A DNA stretch of 64,000 nucleotides from Firmicutes bacterium UBA3572 (GCA_002375985.1 DFNH01000036.1:1-64000); one strand, 5' to 3'. Shown: positions 43,840 to 52,782, counted from the first letter of the stretch. Notes: a model not told the origin generated them from the letters alone. Numbers and translations are program-made.

Positions 43840-44037
43840 TCAACGGTGCGGGCAAAAGAGTCCCCGCTTCATCAATTCTCGCCGTGGTACCTCCCGGTAT
43901 TCTACCCGGCCGTCGGCGTAGACAATCATCAGCTCCACCATGTCTTCACAAAGCAGTCGCCCGTATACGGCGGCGCTCAGCAAGAACGGGAACAAAACCG
44001 AGTGACAGTTCGTGATCTCGACCCACTCCTCGCCCAC
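43840..44037 (-). CDS. small hypothetical protein
   Basis: 65 aa from GTG 44037 (GGGGGTG 6 nt upstream). The sequence has a VELMIVYADGRVEYREV strand-like region and one Cys near each end (NCHS, FCPHR). I do not recognise it. It lies alone in the 352-bp gap between the GGDEF gene and rnj, same strand as rnj and downstream of it. Coding status uncertain; no other gene is seen in that gap. Confidence 0.45.
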   Translation of the reverse strand: MGEEWVEITNCHSVLFPFLLSAAVYGRLLCEDMVELMIVYADGRVEYREVPRRELMKRGLFCPHR

Positions 44038-44096
44038 GTTAACACCCCCATCCAATCCGCGCAACTACAGCACACGACTTTAAAGCTTATAGCGGC

Positions 44097-44125
44097 ACAG
44101 GCCGGGGTTTTGCCCCCCGGCCTGT
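44097..44125 (-). terminator. hairpin after rnj, no T-run
   Basis: ACAGGCCGGGG and CCCCCGGCCTGT form a stem of about 11 bp around a short centre, 4 bp past the rnj stop. There is no T-run on the minus strand, so intrinsic termination is doubtful; it may stabilise the 3' end. Confidence 0.45.
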
Positions 44126-44128
44126 CCC

Positions 44129-45793
44129 TCAGGTTTCCATAATGATCGGCAGGATCATGGGGCGGCGGCCCGTCCGCTCGTACAAGAACTTCCCCAGCGC
44201 ATCCCGCACATCCGACTTGATGGTGGACCAGTCGCAGAGCCCGCGGTCGATACAGGCCTCCAAGGTAGCGCGCACCCTGGTGCGAGCCGCTTCCATCAAT
44301 TCCTCGGACTCACGCACATACACAAACCCGCGGGATACGATATCCGGTCCCGCCAGAACTTGTTTAGATGTCGGATCAATGGTCACCACCACGATTAAGA
44401 TACCATCCTGACCGAGTTGTTTGCGGTCCCGCAAAACGATATTACCCACATCGCCAATGCCTAACCCGTCAACCAGAATTCTGCCGGAAGCAACCCGTCC
44501 CTGAATCCGTCCCTTTTTGCGGGTGAATTCCAGCACCTGACCGTTCTCCGCGACAAACACGTTCTCGGCCGGCACGCCCATTTCCCGGGCTAAAGCGGCG
44601 TGCTTCACCAACATGCGGTACTCGCCGTGGACGGGCACGAAGAACTTGGGTTGCACCAAGTGCAGCATCAGTTTGAGTTCCTCGGCACTGGGATGTCCGG
44701 AGACGTGGGTCCCCGATACCGCCTCGTGGATTACCTGCGCCCCGTGCCGGTACAGGTGGTTCACCACCCGGGCCACCAGCTTTTCGTTTCCCGGAATCGG
44801 CGTGGCCGAGATAATGATGGTGTCGCCCGGGAGGATGTCCACCTGGCGGTGGTCCCCCAACGCCATCCGGGTCAAGGCCGACATCGGCTCGCCCTGGCTC
44901 CCGGTGGTCAGAATCACCACCCGGTTACGCGGCAGCCGGTTGGCCTCGTCCAGATTGATGAGCGTTCCCGGCGGGATGTCCAGGTAACCGAGTTCGTAGG
45001 CGATATTAACCACGTTGACTATGCTCCGGCCGGCTACCGCCACCTTGCGCCGGTGCTTGTGCGCGGCGTTAATGACCTGCTGCAGCCGGTGCACGTTGGA
45101 GGCGAAGGTGGCCACAATGATCCGTTCCTGACACTGTCCAAAGACGTCGTCGAAAGTGGTGCCGACCACCCGTTCAGACAGCGTGTAGCCCGGACGCTCC
45201 ACGTTAGTGCTGTCCGAAAGCATGACCAAAACCCCTTGTTCGCCCAACTGCGCAAACCGCCGCAAGTCGATCACTTCTCCGTCCACCGGGGTGTAGTCGA
45301 TCTTAAAATCGCCGGTGTGCAGGACGGTGCCGATCGGGGTGTGCAGGGCGATCCCCACCGCGTCCGGAACGCTGTGGGAAACACGGATGAATTCCACGTC
45401 AAAACAGCCGATGCGTACGGTTTCCCGGGGTTTGATCCTGATCATTTGCGGCTCAAAGTCAAATACATGCTCTTTGAGCTTGGCTTCGACCAGACCCAGG
45501 GTAAGCTTGGTGCCGTAAACGGGTACGTTAAGCTGCTTGAGGACATAAGGTAACGCGCCGATGTGATCCTCGTGACCGTGGGTCAGCACGATACCCCGCA
45601 CCAGTTCCTTGTTGTCCAGGAGATACTGGATATCCGGTATCACGATGTCGATCCCCAGCATCTCCTCTTCCGGAAACGCCAACCCGCAATCGATGACCAA
45701 AATGTCACGGCCGCAACGAACGGCCGTGATGTTCTTGCCGATCTCACCCAGGCCCCCGAGAGGTATAATCTGCAGTTTGGTCTCCTGCCCCAA
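44129..45793 (-). CDS. rnj: Ribonuclease J
   Basis: 554 aa from TTG 45793 (GGAGG 7-8 nt upstream); the frame is open to 45832. Metallo-beta-lactamase fold with LTHGHEDHIGALPY as zinc site, GDFKIDYTPVD, and the beta-CASP part with ATFASNVHR and the late HVSGHPS motif. It combines endonuclease and 5'-3' exonuclease action in mRNA decay and rRNA maturation. It follows dapA, as in many Peptococcaceae. Confidence 0.96.
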   Translation of the reverse strand: MGQETKLQIIPLGGLGEIGKNITAVRCGRDILVIDCGLAFPEEEMLGIDIVIPDIQYLLDNKELVRGIVLTHGHEDHIGALPYVLKQLNVPVYGTKLTLGLVEAKLKEHVFDFEPQMIRIKPRETVRIGCFDVEFIRVSHSVPDAVGIALHTPIGTVLHTGDFKIDYTPVDGEVIDLRRFAQLGEQGVLVMLSDSTNVERPGYTLSERVVGTTFDDVFGQCQERIIVATFASNVHRLQQVINAAHKHRRKVAVAGRSIVNVVNIAYELGYLDIPPGTLINLDEANRLPRNRVVILTTGSQGEPMSALTRMALGDHRQVDILPGDTIIISATPIPGNEKLVARVVNHLYRHGAQVIHEAVSGTHVSGHPSAEELKLMLHLVQPKFFVPVHGEYRMLVKHAALAREMGVPAENVFVAENGQVLEFTRKKGRIQGRVASGRILVDGLGIGDVGNIVLRDRKQLGQDGILIVVVTIDPTSKQVLAGPDIVSRGFVYVRESEELMEAARTRVRATLEACIDRGLCDWSTIKSDVRDALGKFLYERTGRRPMILPIIMET

Positions 45794-45844
45794 ATGTTCA
45801 CCTCCTTTTAGAGACCACTTGAGCATACACATCCATTACCAGGA

Positions 45845-46729
45845 CTAGAGCAACCGAGCCTCCCGCAAAATGTCGCGCAGTTTTTCCTTCTGCGATTCGT
45901 CCAGGTCAACCAGCGGCGGCCGGGGCGGTCCGACGGCCAGACCCAACATGGCCAGTGCCGCTTTTACCGGCGCCGGATTGGTGGTGATAAACAAGCCCTT
46001 AAACAGCGGGAACAAGCTCCGGTGCAGTTTTCCGGCCAGGGTAACGTTTCCGGCCGTAAAGGCGTTGATCATCTCCTGGATTTTGGCGCCGATCAGGTGC
46101 GCGGCCACACTGACCACACCCTTAGCACCGACGGACAAGAGGGGCAGCGTGAGCGCGTCGTCACCGCTGTAAATGCTGAAGTCTTCGGGTAAGACCCGCC
46201 GCAACTCGGTGGCCTGGTCCAGATTCCCGCTTGCTTCTTTCACGGCGATGATATTGGGAATTGCCGCCAACCTGCCGACCGTCTGCGGCAAGAGGTTGAC
46301 CCCGGTACGTCCCGGGATATTATACAGCATCACCGGAAGGTTTGTACTTTCGGCGATGGCCCGGAAATGCTGGTAAAGGCCCTCCTGGGTCGGTTTATTG
46401 TAATAAGGACAAACCAGCATCACCGCGTCGACACCCTGCTTTTCCGCCGCCTGGGTCAGCTCAATGCTGGCCGCGGTGTTATAGCTCCCGGTACCGGCCA
46501 CGACCACCGCCTGACCGCCCACCTCGTCGACCACGGTTTTAAACAGCTCGAGTTTTTCCTCTTTCGTTAAGGTCGGCGATTCCCCGGTGGTTCCCGAGAC
46601 CACCAGGCCGTCCGCACCGTTGTCCACCAGGTATCTGGCCAACTTGCGGACCATTGGCAGGTTCAGCTCCAGGTTGTTGTCAAAGGGCGTCACCATCGCG
46701 GTGAGTACCCGCCCCAAATCGGTAGTCAA
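45845..46729 (-). CDS. dapA: 4-Hydroxy-tetrahydrodipicolinate synthase
   Basis: 294 aa from TTG 46729 behind GGAAGG. TIM barrel with GTTGESPTL, the active-site Tyr in YNIPGRTG, and the Schiff-base Lys in AVKEASGN. It condenses pyruvate with aspartate semialdehyde, the branch step to diaminopimelate and dipicolinate. The upstream open frame to 46858 overlaps asd and lacks a start site. Confidence 0.97.
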   Translation of the reverse strand: MTTDLGRVLTAMVTPFDNNLELNLPMVRKLARYLVDNGADGLVVSGTTGESPTLTKEEKLELFKTVVDEVGGQAVVVAGTGSYNTAASIELTQAAEKQGVDAVMLVCPYYNKPTQEGLYQHFRAIAESTNLPVMLYNIPGRTGVNLLPQTVGRLAAIPNIIAVKEASGNLDQATELRRVLPEDFSIYSGDDALTLPLLSVGAKGVVSVAAHLIGAKIQEMINAFTAGNVTLAGKLHRSLFPLFKGLFITTNPAPVKAALAMLGLAVGPPRPPLVDLDESQKEKLRDILREARLL

Positions 46730-46772
46730 GCTTTCACCTTCCTTTGTAATGGTAATTCTCGTCCAAACTGCT

Positions 46773-47783
46773 TTAGACCAGGCCCTCACGCACCAGCAAC
46801 TCGGCAATTTGAACGGCATTGGTGGCCGCCCCCTTACGCAATTGGTCCGCGGCCACAAACATATTCAGGCCGTGATCCACGGTATCGTCTTCACGGATCC
46901 GGCCCACCAAGACCTCGTCCCGTCCGGTCGCGTCTATGGGCATCGGGTAACGCTTATTATCCGGGTCGTCCACGACCACGACTCCCGGAGCACTGGACAG
47001 TATCGCCCGCGCCTGTGCCGCGGAAAGCGGCTTTTCGGTTTCCAAGTTGATCGCTTCCGAATGGCTGCGGAGAACGGGTATCCGCACGGCGGTAGCGGTA
47101 ATCCGCAGGCTGTCGTCGTGAAACATCTTCCGGGTTTCCCGGACCATCTTCCACTCTTCTTTGGTATAACCCAGCTCCTGAAAAACATCGATATGCGGGA
47201 TCAGGTTGAAGGCCAACTGGTACGCAAAGGTCTTGGGTGTGCAGGGCCTTTCTTCCAGCACGGCCCGGGTCTGATCCAGCAACTCCTGCATCCCCGCCGC
47301 CCCCGCTCCGGAAGCGGCCTGGTAGGTGGACACCACTACTCTCTTGATCCCGGCCGCATCGTGCAGGGGCTTGAGCGGCACGACCATGATGATGGTCGAA
47401 CAGTTCGGGTTGGCGATGATCCCTTTGTGCCACCGGACATCTTCCGGATTGACCTCCGGTACAACCAGAGGCACTTCGGGATCCAACCGGAAGGCGCTGG
47501 AATTGTCGATGACCACCGCCCCCGCCTTTTTTGCCGCCCCGGCATATTCGGTGCTGGCCGCGCCGCCCGCGAATAGAGCAATATCCACACCCTTAAAAGA
47601 TGACTCCCGGGTCTCCTCGACCGTCAACTGCTCTCCGCCATACGTGATTTTCTTGCCCGCCGAACGTGCCGTGGCCAAGAGACGCAGTTTTGCTAACGGA
47701 AACTTACGCTCCGCCAACACCTTGAGGATCTCCTGTCCCACCGCACCGGTTGCACCAACCACACATACACTGTACCCGGCCAA
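46773..47783 (-). CDS. asd: Aspartate-semialdehyde dehydrogenase
   Basis: 336 aa. NADP-binding VVGATGAVGQE at the N-terminus, active-site Cys in ANPNCSTI, and substrate-binding TYQAASGAG. It reduces aspartyl phosphate to the semialdehyde used by DapA. Sits between dpaB and dapA, placing the substrate-forming enzyme in the lysine/dipicolinate cluster. Confidence 0.97.
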   Translation of the reverse strand: MAGYSVCVVGATGAVGQEILKVLAERKFPLAKLRLLATARSAGKKITYGGEQLTVEETRESSFKGVDIALFAGGAASTEYAGAAKKAGAVVIDNSSAFRLDPEVPLVVPEVNPEDVRWHKGIIANPNCSTIIMVVPLKPLHDAAGIKRVVVSTYQAASGAGAAGMQELLDQTRAVLEERPCTPKTFAYQLAFNLIPHIDVFQELGYTKEEWKMVRETRKMFHDDSLRITATAVRIPVLRSHSEAINLETEKPLSAAQARAILSSAPGVVVVDDPDNKRYPMPIDATGRDEVLVGRIREDDTVDHGLNMFVAADQLRKGAATNAVQIAELLVREGLV

Positions 47784-47795
47784 ACCGAACCCTCC

Positions 47796-48392
47796 TTAGC
47801 TGTTTTGGTGATAGGTCACGATTAGCGGTTGTAACTGGCGCCCCTGCAAAGCCTCCACAATTGTGGCCCCTAACAGGTCCATCCTGGCGATCAGCGAATT
47901 GGGCTTGTTCCGGGGGTTATCCTGGCCGAAAGGCACAAAGTAGACATTCCGGGTGTTTAAAAGGCTACCCAGATTCCGGGCGTTCAAGCCCAAACCGTCA
48001 TTGGTGGAAATGGCCACCACTACCGGACGCTGGTTCCGAAGCTGCGCCTTGGCGGCCATTAATATCGGACCATCCGTGATACCGTTGGCCAGTTTGGCCA
48101 GCGTATTTCCGGTGCACGGCGCGATCACCACCACGTCCACCAGATTGTTCGGTCCGATCGGCTCAACTTCCACGACGCTGGTCAATACCGCTTTGCCGGT
48201 AAGCCGCTGCAACCGTTCTAGCCAGTCTCGGGCTTTGCCGAAACGGGTATCAACCGTCGCCGCCTCCCGGCTCATAATCGGGTAGATTTCCGCCCCTTCC
48301 CGGACGAACCGCTCGATTTGTTGGAGAACCGGATCCAAAGTACAAAACGAGGCCGTCAGCCCAAAACCGATCCTAACACCTGCCAGCTGCAT
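47796..48392 (-). CDS. dpaB: Dipicolinate synthase subunit B
   Basis: 198 aa from ATG 48392, with AGAGGGGG about 10 nt upstream; a start at 48467 is unlikely because it lies deep in dpaA. Flavoprotein-like Rossmann fold with APCTGNTLAKLANGITD. Together with DpaA it oxidises dihydrodipicolinate to dipicolinic acid in the mother cell for the spore core. Overlaps dpaA by 20 bp. Confidence 0.95.
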   Translation of the reverse strand: MQLAGVRIGFGLTASFCTLDPVLQQIERFVREGAEIYPIMSREAATVDTRFGKARDWLERLQRLTGKAVLTSVVEVEPIGPNNLVDVVVIAPCTGNTLAKLANGITDGPILMAAKAQLRNQRPVVVAISTNDGLGLNARNLGSLLNTRNVYFVPFGQDNPRNKPNSLIARMDLLGATIVEALQGRQLQPLIVTYHQNS

Positions 48393-49302
48393 GGACGCGC
48401 ACCCCCTCTGCGGAAAGTGTGCCTTGGGGGGGTTCTCCTTGCAGCAACCGCCGGATGGTATGCACAATGATTTGGCCCGCCGTCTTGGGCGCTACCCTGC
48501 CCGGCAAATTTGGAGCCAGGCTGGCCTTCAATCCGAGAGCCTCGGCGGCAACGTAATCGACGCCGCCCGGCGCCGAAGCCAGATCGATGATGAAGGCCTC
48601 CGGATTTACCGACTCTAAAGCCGTTCTGTCAAGGATCAGGGCGGGGATGGTGTTGTAAACCAAATCGGCCCGTTGCAGCTGAAAAGCCAAGTGTTCCAGA
48701 GGCGCGCCGGCCAGGCCCATTTCGCAGGCTCTGGCCCGGGCGGCGGGATCACGGGCGATAACGGTAGTTCGCGCACCCAAGGCGTTCAAGGTGCGCGCCA
48801 GCGTGATCCCCACGTTGCCAAACCCCAACACCACGGCCCGGCATCCGTGAATGGTGATCGGCATACGCTCCATAGCCAACTGTATGGCGCCCTCGGCCGA
48901 GGGGATGGAATTATAAATGGCAAATTCCGGTAGACGCACTAACTCGATAACCTGCAAACCAAATTGCGCAGCCAGGCCGGCAAGATAAGAACCGGCCATG
49001 ACCGTATATACCGGAACGGCCCCCACACTCTGCAACAGAGCCCTGTCGATTACCGGGGCCTCGCCCGTTAGGGTGTATAGACGCCCCTGCTTATCAATAC
49101 CAGGCGAGGGTATAACCAGAACGTCCAACGCACTTAAGGCTTCGGCCGCATCGCGGCAAACCGTGACGCTGGCGGTACGATCAGACACGGGAATGCCCAG
49201 GGCCTTTACCTGGGCGCCCAGCAATGCAAATTCTTCAACCACATACGCACTCCGGGCGTCGCCTCCGAGCACGCCGACCCGCAGACCTTCCAGCGGCAGC
49301 AT
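48373..49302 (-). CDS. dpaA: Dipicolinate synthase subunit A
   Basis: 309 aa from ATG 49302 (GGGGGAGG 7 nt upstream). The N-terminal domain (GLRVGVLGGDARS) is followed by an NAD-type Rossmann motif VLGFGNVGITLA near residue 155, as in SpoVFA. Its presence with DpaB is strong evidence that the organism makes endospores. It starts 81 bp after dapB; a mother-cell promoter could lie there but none was convincing. Confidence 0.96.
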   Translation of the reverse strand: MLPLEGLRVGVLGGDARSAYVVEEFALLGAQVKALGIPVSDRTASVTVCRDAAEALSALDVLVIPSPGIDKQGRLYTLTGEAPVIDRALLQSVGAVPVYTVMAGSYLAGLAAQFGLQVIELVRLPEFAIYNSIPSAEGAIQLAMERMPITIHGCRAVVLGFGNVGITLARTLNALGARTTVIARDPAARARACEMGLAGAPLEHLAFQLQRADLVYNTIPALILDRTALESVNPEAFIIDLASAPGGVDYVAAEALGLKASLAPNLPGRVAPKTAGQIIVHTIRRLLQGEPPQGTLSAEGVRVHAAGRC

Positions 49303-49383
49303 CTTGGCACCTCCCCCTTGGTTGCTAGCCAATATATGACTAGCTGTGCAAAGAGGTGCCTGTCAGTACCGGAGTGCCCGTGC

Positions 49384-50202
49384 CTACTCGAAAATCAGAT
49401 TTTCCAACCCGACCACCATTTCTTCCAAACCCATGACCCGGTGAATGGCCAAAACAACCCCGTGCATAAACGACTCCCTGGATATCGAATCGTGCCTCAG
49501 GGTCAATGTTTGTCCCAAACCGCCGAAGATGACCTCCTGGTGGGCGACCAGACCGGGCAAACGGACGCTGTGGATGCGGATCCCACCGTCATAGCAGCCG
49601 CCCCGCACCCCCTCAAGGGTGGCCACGGCGCTGCGCGTGTTTTGCCGGTAGTCGCCACGGGCCAGACTGATCTTCTCGGCCGTCCTTAGGGCCGTGCCCG
49701 ACGGCGCATCCAGCTTTTGGTCGTGATGCAGCTCGATGATTTCCACGGCGGGGAAAAACTTAGCCGCCATTTCGGCGAACTTCATCATTAAGACGGCCCC
49801 GATCGCAAAATTAGGCGCGACTACGGTCCCCACCCGCAACTCCGCGCTTAATCGACCCAAATCCGCCAGATCGTTGGGGTCCATTCCCGTGGTGCCGATC
49901 ACCGGCCGCACTCCGGCCCGAAGCGCCGTACGGGCGTTGGCGGCCACCGAGGTGGGCGTAGTAAAATCAACCATGACATCGGGCTGGGTGCTGACCAGTA
50001 CCCCCTCGAGGTCGTCGCTCACCATCACTCCCAGAGGGCCGACACCCGCCAAAACCCCGACGTCCACGCCTAGGTTGTGCCGGTCGACAGCACCGACCAG
50101 TTCCATTCCGTCTTCCCTGGATACGGTCCGCACTACTTCGGATCCCATCCGGCCAGCAGCGCCGCACACGACTACACGGATTATTGTACTCACACCTTTC
50201 AC
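49384..50202 (-). CDS. dapB: 4-Hydroxy-tetrahydrodipicolinate reductase
   Basis: 272 aa from GTG 50202; the internal GTG at 50190 is possible. NAD(P) motif VCGAAGRMG near the N-terminus and the substrate motif ELHHDQKLDAPSGTA. Reduces the DapA product toward diaminopimelate. First gene of the cluster, behind a good promoter. Confidence 0.96.
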   Translation of the reverse strand: MKGVSTIIRVVVCGAAGRMGSEVVRTVSREDGMELVGAVDRHNLGVDVGVLAGVGPLGVMVSDDLEGVLVSTQPDVMVDFTTPTSVAANARTALRAGVRPVIGTTGMDPNDLADLGRLSAELRVGTVVAPNFAIGAVLMMKFAEMAAKFFPAVEIIELHHDQKLDAPSGTALRTAEKISLARGDYRQNTRSAVATLEGVRGGCYDGGIRIHSVRLPGLVAHQEVIFGGLGQTLTLRHDSISRESFMHGVVLAIHRVMGLEEMVVGLENLIFE

Positions 50203-50243
50203 GGTAGCCCGGTAGACTCGTATTCCGAAATTTTCTTTCTATT

Positions 50244-50271
50244 ATTATGGCATGTCCACCCTCGATGTCAA
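50244..50271 (-). promoter_or_regulatory. promoter of dapB
   Basis: Minus strand TTGACA (50271-50266) and CATAAT (50249-50244) with 16 bp between: a near-consensus vegetative promoter 42 bp upstream of dapB. No lysine-riboswitch-like structure was recognised between it and the start. Confidence 0.8.
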
Positions 50272-50321
50272 GCAATGACAGGCACCAAATACCCTTAGCC
50301 GTTCACAACCGGTAATAATAG

Positions 50322-50504
50322 CTATTCCTGAATCTCCCGGACCATGATGCGGGGCTCATCGGGCCCGGCGTTGGGAAACCGGAACGCGGCAGACGGATAG
50401 CCACTGTTGTTCGATAGAAAGAAATACCTGCTGGGCCGGTGGTATCGGAAGCGCACCCGGTAAACGCGTCCTTCGAACAACCCGGGTTCACCCTTTTTAT
50501 CCAT
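50322..50504 (-). CDS. small hypothetical protein coupled to the SDH-like protease
   Basis: 60 aa, ATG 50504 overlapping the upstream stop (TAATG), GGAGGGG 7 nt before. Rich in aromatic and basic residues (RVYRVRFRYHRPSRYFFLSN), ending in IMVREIQE. No family recognised. The tight coupling suggests a role with the preceding protein. Confidence 0.65.
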   Translation of the reverse strand: MDKKGEPGLFEGRVYRVRFRYHRPSRYFFLSNNSGYPSAAFRFPNAGPDEPRIMVREIQE

Positions 50505-51496
50505 TAAACAACCCCTCCGGATATGCGGCGCCAACCCTGGCGCAGAATGTTTACGTTGACTTGGCCGTCGGGATCCCGCTGGTCCATTACCCCGCTGAAC
50601 AGGTACGCCTCCTGCCCGGCTTCCGACTCCACCAGCCCGCCGGCAACTTCAAAGTCAACCGGGAAACCGCGTACCGTCTCGACCGGGTTGAAAGGCTGAT
50701 CAAGAAGTAGTTCTTGTTGGTAATCTTCGAACAGCCGCCACAACAATGTTTCCAGTTCCGGATCCGGGTAGGTAACGGAAAGGCCGATTTCAACGGCCGC
50801 CTCCCGCCGGGGAATCATATGGTTGTGCGCATACAGTTTTTCGGTCAGGCTGTCCACGATGTGACGCACCTGCTGCGGCGGAGGTGGATTACGGCGCAAG
50901 GAGAGCAGTTTGGTGGCCAGGGAGCGCACCAGCAGATAGTTGCGGTGGACGTTCCCAAGTGCCAACGGATGAATTTTTTCGGCCAGTAGCAAAAATGCTT
51001 TACACCGGTCGTCCTCCTTTTCAAGCCCCGCCACTTCCCGGGCTAGGGCGAGAAAGGAATAGACATCCTCGACGCTAACCGGCAACTTGGCCGCCGGGTT
51101 TAATGGGTCCTTCGGATTGAAGGCATTGACCACTGCGGGATCGATGGGCCCCAGTTCGCCCATCGCCCCCATAACCAACTCATCCGCCCCCAGGCACACA
51201 AGCGTGCCCGCACTGTAAGCCCGAAAGGGGACCAATACCGCAAACTCGGGCGCAAACTCACGGATCAGGTGCACCAAACGCCAGGGAGTGAGGACATCGC
51301 CGCCGCGGCTGTAAAGGAACAAGTCCAGCCGCTTGATGGTCGGCAGGCTTTTCAAGTGCCGGTAGAAAACGGGCAGGACATCCGGTGCGATGCGGGTATT
51401 GACGTTCTCCCGATCCCCGGTGATATAGGCGATGACTTTTGACTCCCGACGGCGGGCTATTTCGGCCATAAGGGCTTGTCTGGTGGCAAAACTCAT
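50504..51496 (-). CDS. SDH-type (SppA/ClpP-fold) serine protease-like protein
   Basis: 330 aa from ATG 51496 (GAGGT 7 nt upstream). The ClpP/crotonase-like core has LDLFLYSRGGDVLTPWRLV, then the presumed nucleophile in FRAYSAGTLVCLGADEL, and GELGPIDP. This matches the serine-dehydrogenase-proteinase-like family (DUF114/SDH_sah), whose real substrates are unclear. No signal peptide or membrane anchor is seen, so it is probably cytoplasmic. Confidence 0.8.
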   Translation of the reverse strand: MSFATRQALMAEIARRRESKVIAYITGDRENVNTRIAPDVLPVFYRHLKSLPTIKRLDLFLYSRGGDVLTPWRLVHLIREFAPEFAVLVPFRAYSAGTLVCLGADELVMGAMGELGPIDPAVVNAFNPKDPLNPAAKLPVSVEDVYSFLALAREVAGLEKEDDRCKAFLLLAEKIHPLALGNVHRNYLLVRSLATKLLSLRRNPPPPQQVRHIVDSLTEKLYAHNHMIPRREAAVEIGLSVTYPDPELETLLWRLFEDYQQELLLDQPFNPVETVRGFPVDFEVAGGLVESEAGQEAYLFSGVMDQRDPDGQVNVNILRQGWRRISGGVV

Positions 51497-51553
51497 CGGC
51501 ACACCTCGTTTGCGGGGAGCTCCTCTTGGTCTAGTATGACCGCATGCCCCGGG

Positions 51554-51588
51554 AAAAACAAAAATTCCCGCGCACTTTACCGCGGGAA
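51554..51588 (-). terminator. intrinsic terminator after ymxH
   Basis: Minus strand TTCCCGCG-GTAAAGTG-CGCGGGAA followed by TTTTTGTTTTT: 8-bp perfect stem and T-rich tail. It separates the ymxH group from the SDH-like gene. Confidence 0.85.
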
Positions 51589-51614
51589 CCTAGTCCGCCG
51601 AAACCGGCTTTTTT

Positions 51615-51887
51615 TTAGAGCGACCGGTGATAACGGGGCAAAGCCTGGTTGTTTTCCAGTTCTACGATCACCACTTCCGATCCGATCTTGCGGATTGCCT
51701 CCCAGGGAATGGTTAATTCCTGCCGCTCCATCCACATGCTGACGATATTGCTCCGCCGCGGCAGGATAATGGCGTGTACGTGGCCCGAATCAGCGTCGAT
51801 GGTCAGATCCGATTCCCCGATCACCCCCAACCGCGCCCCGTTGAACAGATTAACCACTTCTTTACCCACCAGTTCAGTCAACCGCAA
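51615..51887 (-). CDS. ymxH: YlmC/YmxH family PRC-barrel sporulation protein
   Basis: 90 aa, TTG start behind GAGGAGG. PRC-barrel-like sequence: MRLTELVGKEVVNLFNGARL, then the TIDADSGHVHAIIL strand and IPWEAIRKIGSEVVIVE. It fits the YlmC/YmxH family of spore formers. In Bacillus ymxH also lies near the M16 peptidase and dap genes, as here. Confidence 0.85.
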   Translation of the reverse strand: MRLTELVGKEVVNLFNGARLGVIGESDLTIDADSGHVHAIILPRRSNIVSMWMERQELTIPWEAIRKIGSEVVIVELENNQALPRYHRSL

Positions 51888-51904
51888 AGTTCACGACCTC
51901 CTCT

Positions 51905-52318
51905 TCAGCTCTCAAACCGGCCCCGGATAAAGGACCACAGCCGGATAAAAAACGGCTGCAGGACCGCCAGCCCGATCGCAAAGGCGGCCAGAGGATCCAT
52001 TTCCACTTGGCCGAGACGTATCTTGTTGGGCACCACCACGTCCAGGAAGGTGAACAGAAGAATCAGGGACAGGTAAATGCCCCCGGCCATCCCGACTAAA
52101 CTGACGATGGCCTCCGAAACAGGAGTGGATCGCGGTTCGACTTCCCACATTTTTTGGCTGCGGTAACGCCGCCCCACCCGCAACCTGACCCTTTCCCGGA
52201 CCGAGAAAACGATCAGGGTTAGCAGCACCAAAAACAGCAGCGTCGCGGTTATCACCGGTCCCACCCCTGTATATTGATATGGGACGGGTCCAGTGTTTAT
52301 GACCGTTTCCCTGCTCAA
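51905..52318 (-). CDS. hypothetical membrane protein
   Basis: 137 aa. Three hydrophobic segments: about 18-40, 78-98 and 108-128, with a basic linker (RERVRLRVGRRYRSQK) between the first two. TTG start overlaps the dut stop (TTGA); a downstream GTG giving MITATLLF is possible. No family recognised. Confidence 0.65.
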   Translation of the reverse strand: MSRETVINTGPVPYQYTGVGPVITATLLFLVLLTLIVFSVRERVRLRVGRRYRSQKMWEVEPRSTPVSEAIVSLVGMAGGIYLSLILLFTFLDVVVPNKIRLGQVEMDPLAAFAIGLAVLQPFFIRLWSFIRGRFES

Positions 52319-52782
52319 CGACCGGTAGAACCAAACCCCCCGGAACCCCGGGCAGTCGGCACAAGCCTATCCACATACTCCACGTCGGCCACGGCAATGG
52401 GCAAACAAACCAACTGGGCTATGCGGTCACCCGGGCGGATGGTCAGGGGTTTGGAGCCGTGGTTGATCACCGGGCAGATGATTTCACCGGTGTAATCGGC
52501 ATCGATGACCCCCACGGCGTTGGCCAGTGCCAGACCATGCCGGGCGGCCAAGCCACTGCGTACAAAGACCAGGGCCACCATATCCCGCGCCGGCAACTGA
52601 ATAGCCACCCCGGTGGGAATGGTCACCCGCTGCCCGGGCTGCACAACCACCGGTTCCGGCAAAGCAGCACACAGGTCCAAGCCCGCCGCTCCCGCCGTGG
52701 CATAAGCCGGCGCAGGCAGGGTAACGCCTATTTCCGGGTTCACTTTCTTGACCTTGAGTTTGATCCGGGTTACTGCGCCCAT
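52315..52782 (-). CDS. dut: Deoxyuridine 5'-triphosphate nucleotidohydrolase
   Basis: 155 aa from ATG 52782 (GAGGAG upstream). All trimeric dUTPase motifs are present: AGLDLCA, VRSGLAARHGL, the Tyr/Asp loop GVIDADYTGEI, RIAQLVCLPI and the C-terminal GSGGFGSTGR that closes the active site. It hydrolyses dUTP to dUMP, keeping uracil out of DNA. Confidence 0.96.
   Translation of the reverse strand: MGAVTRIKLKVKKVNPEIGVTLPAPAYATAGAAGLDLCAALPEPVVVQPGQRVTIPTGVAIQLPARDMVALVFVRSGLAARHGLALANAVGVIDADYTGEIICPVINHGSKPLTIRPGDRIAQLVCLPIAVADVEYVDRLVPTARGSGGFGSTGR

Larger units (their letters stand above)
49355..50286. repeat. 11-bp inverted repeat flanking dapB
   Basis: GGTGCCTGTCA at 49355-49365 and TGACAGGCACC at 50276-50286 are exact inverted copies on either side of dapB. 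A shorter copy of the core, TGCCTGTC, is at 52822-52829 between dut and the M16 gene. All three are intergenic. They resemble dispersed REP-like boxes. Confidence 0.55.

Noticed and set aside
49303..49383. Sporulation sigma-factor promoter before dpaA (CATATATT-like -10)
   Set aside because: No acceptable -35 at the required distance for sigma E or sigma K.
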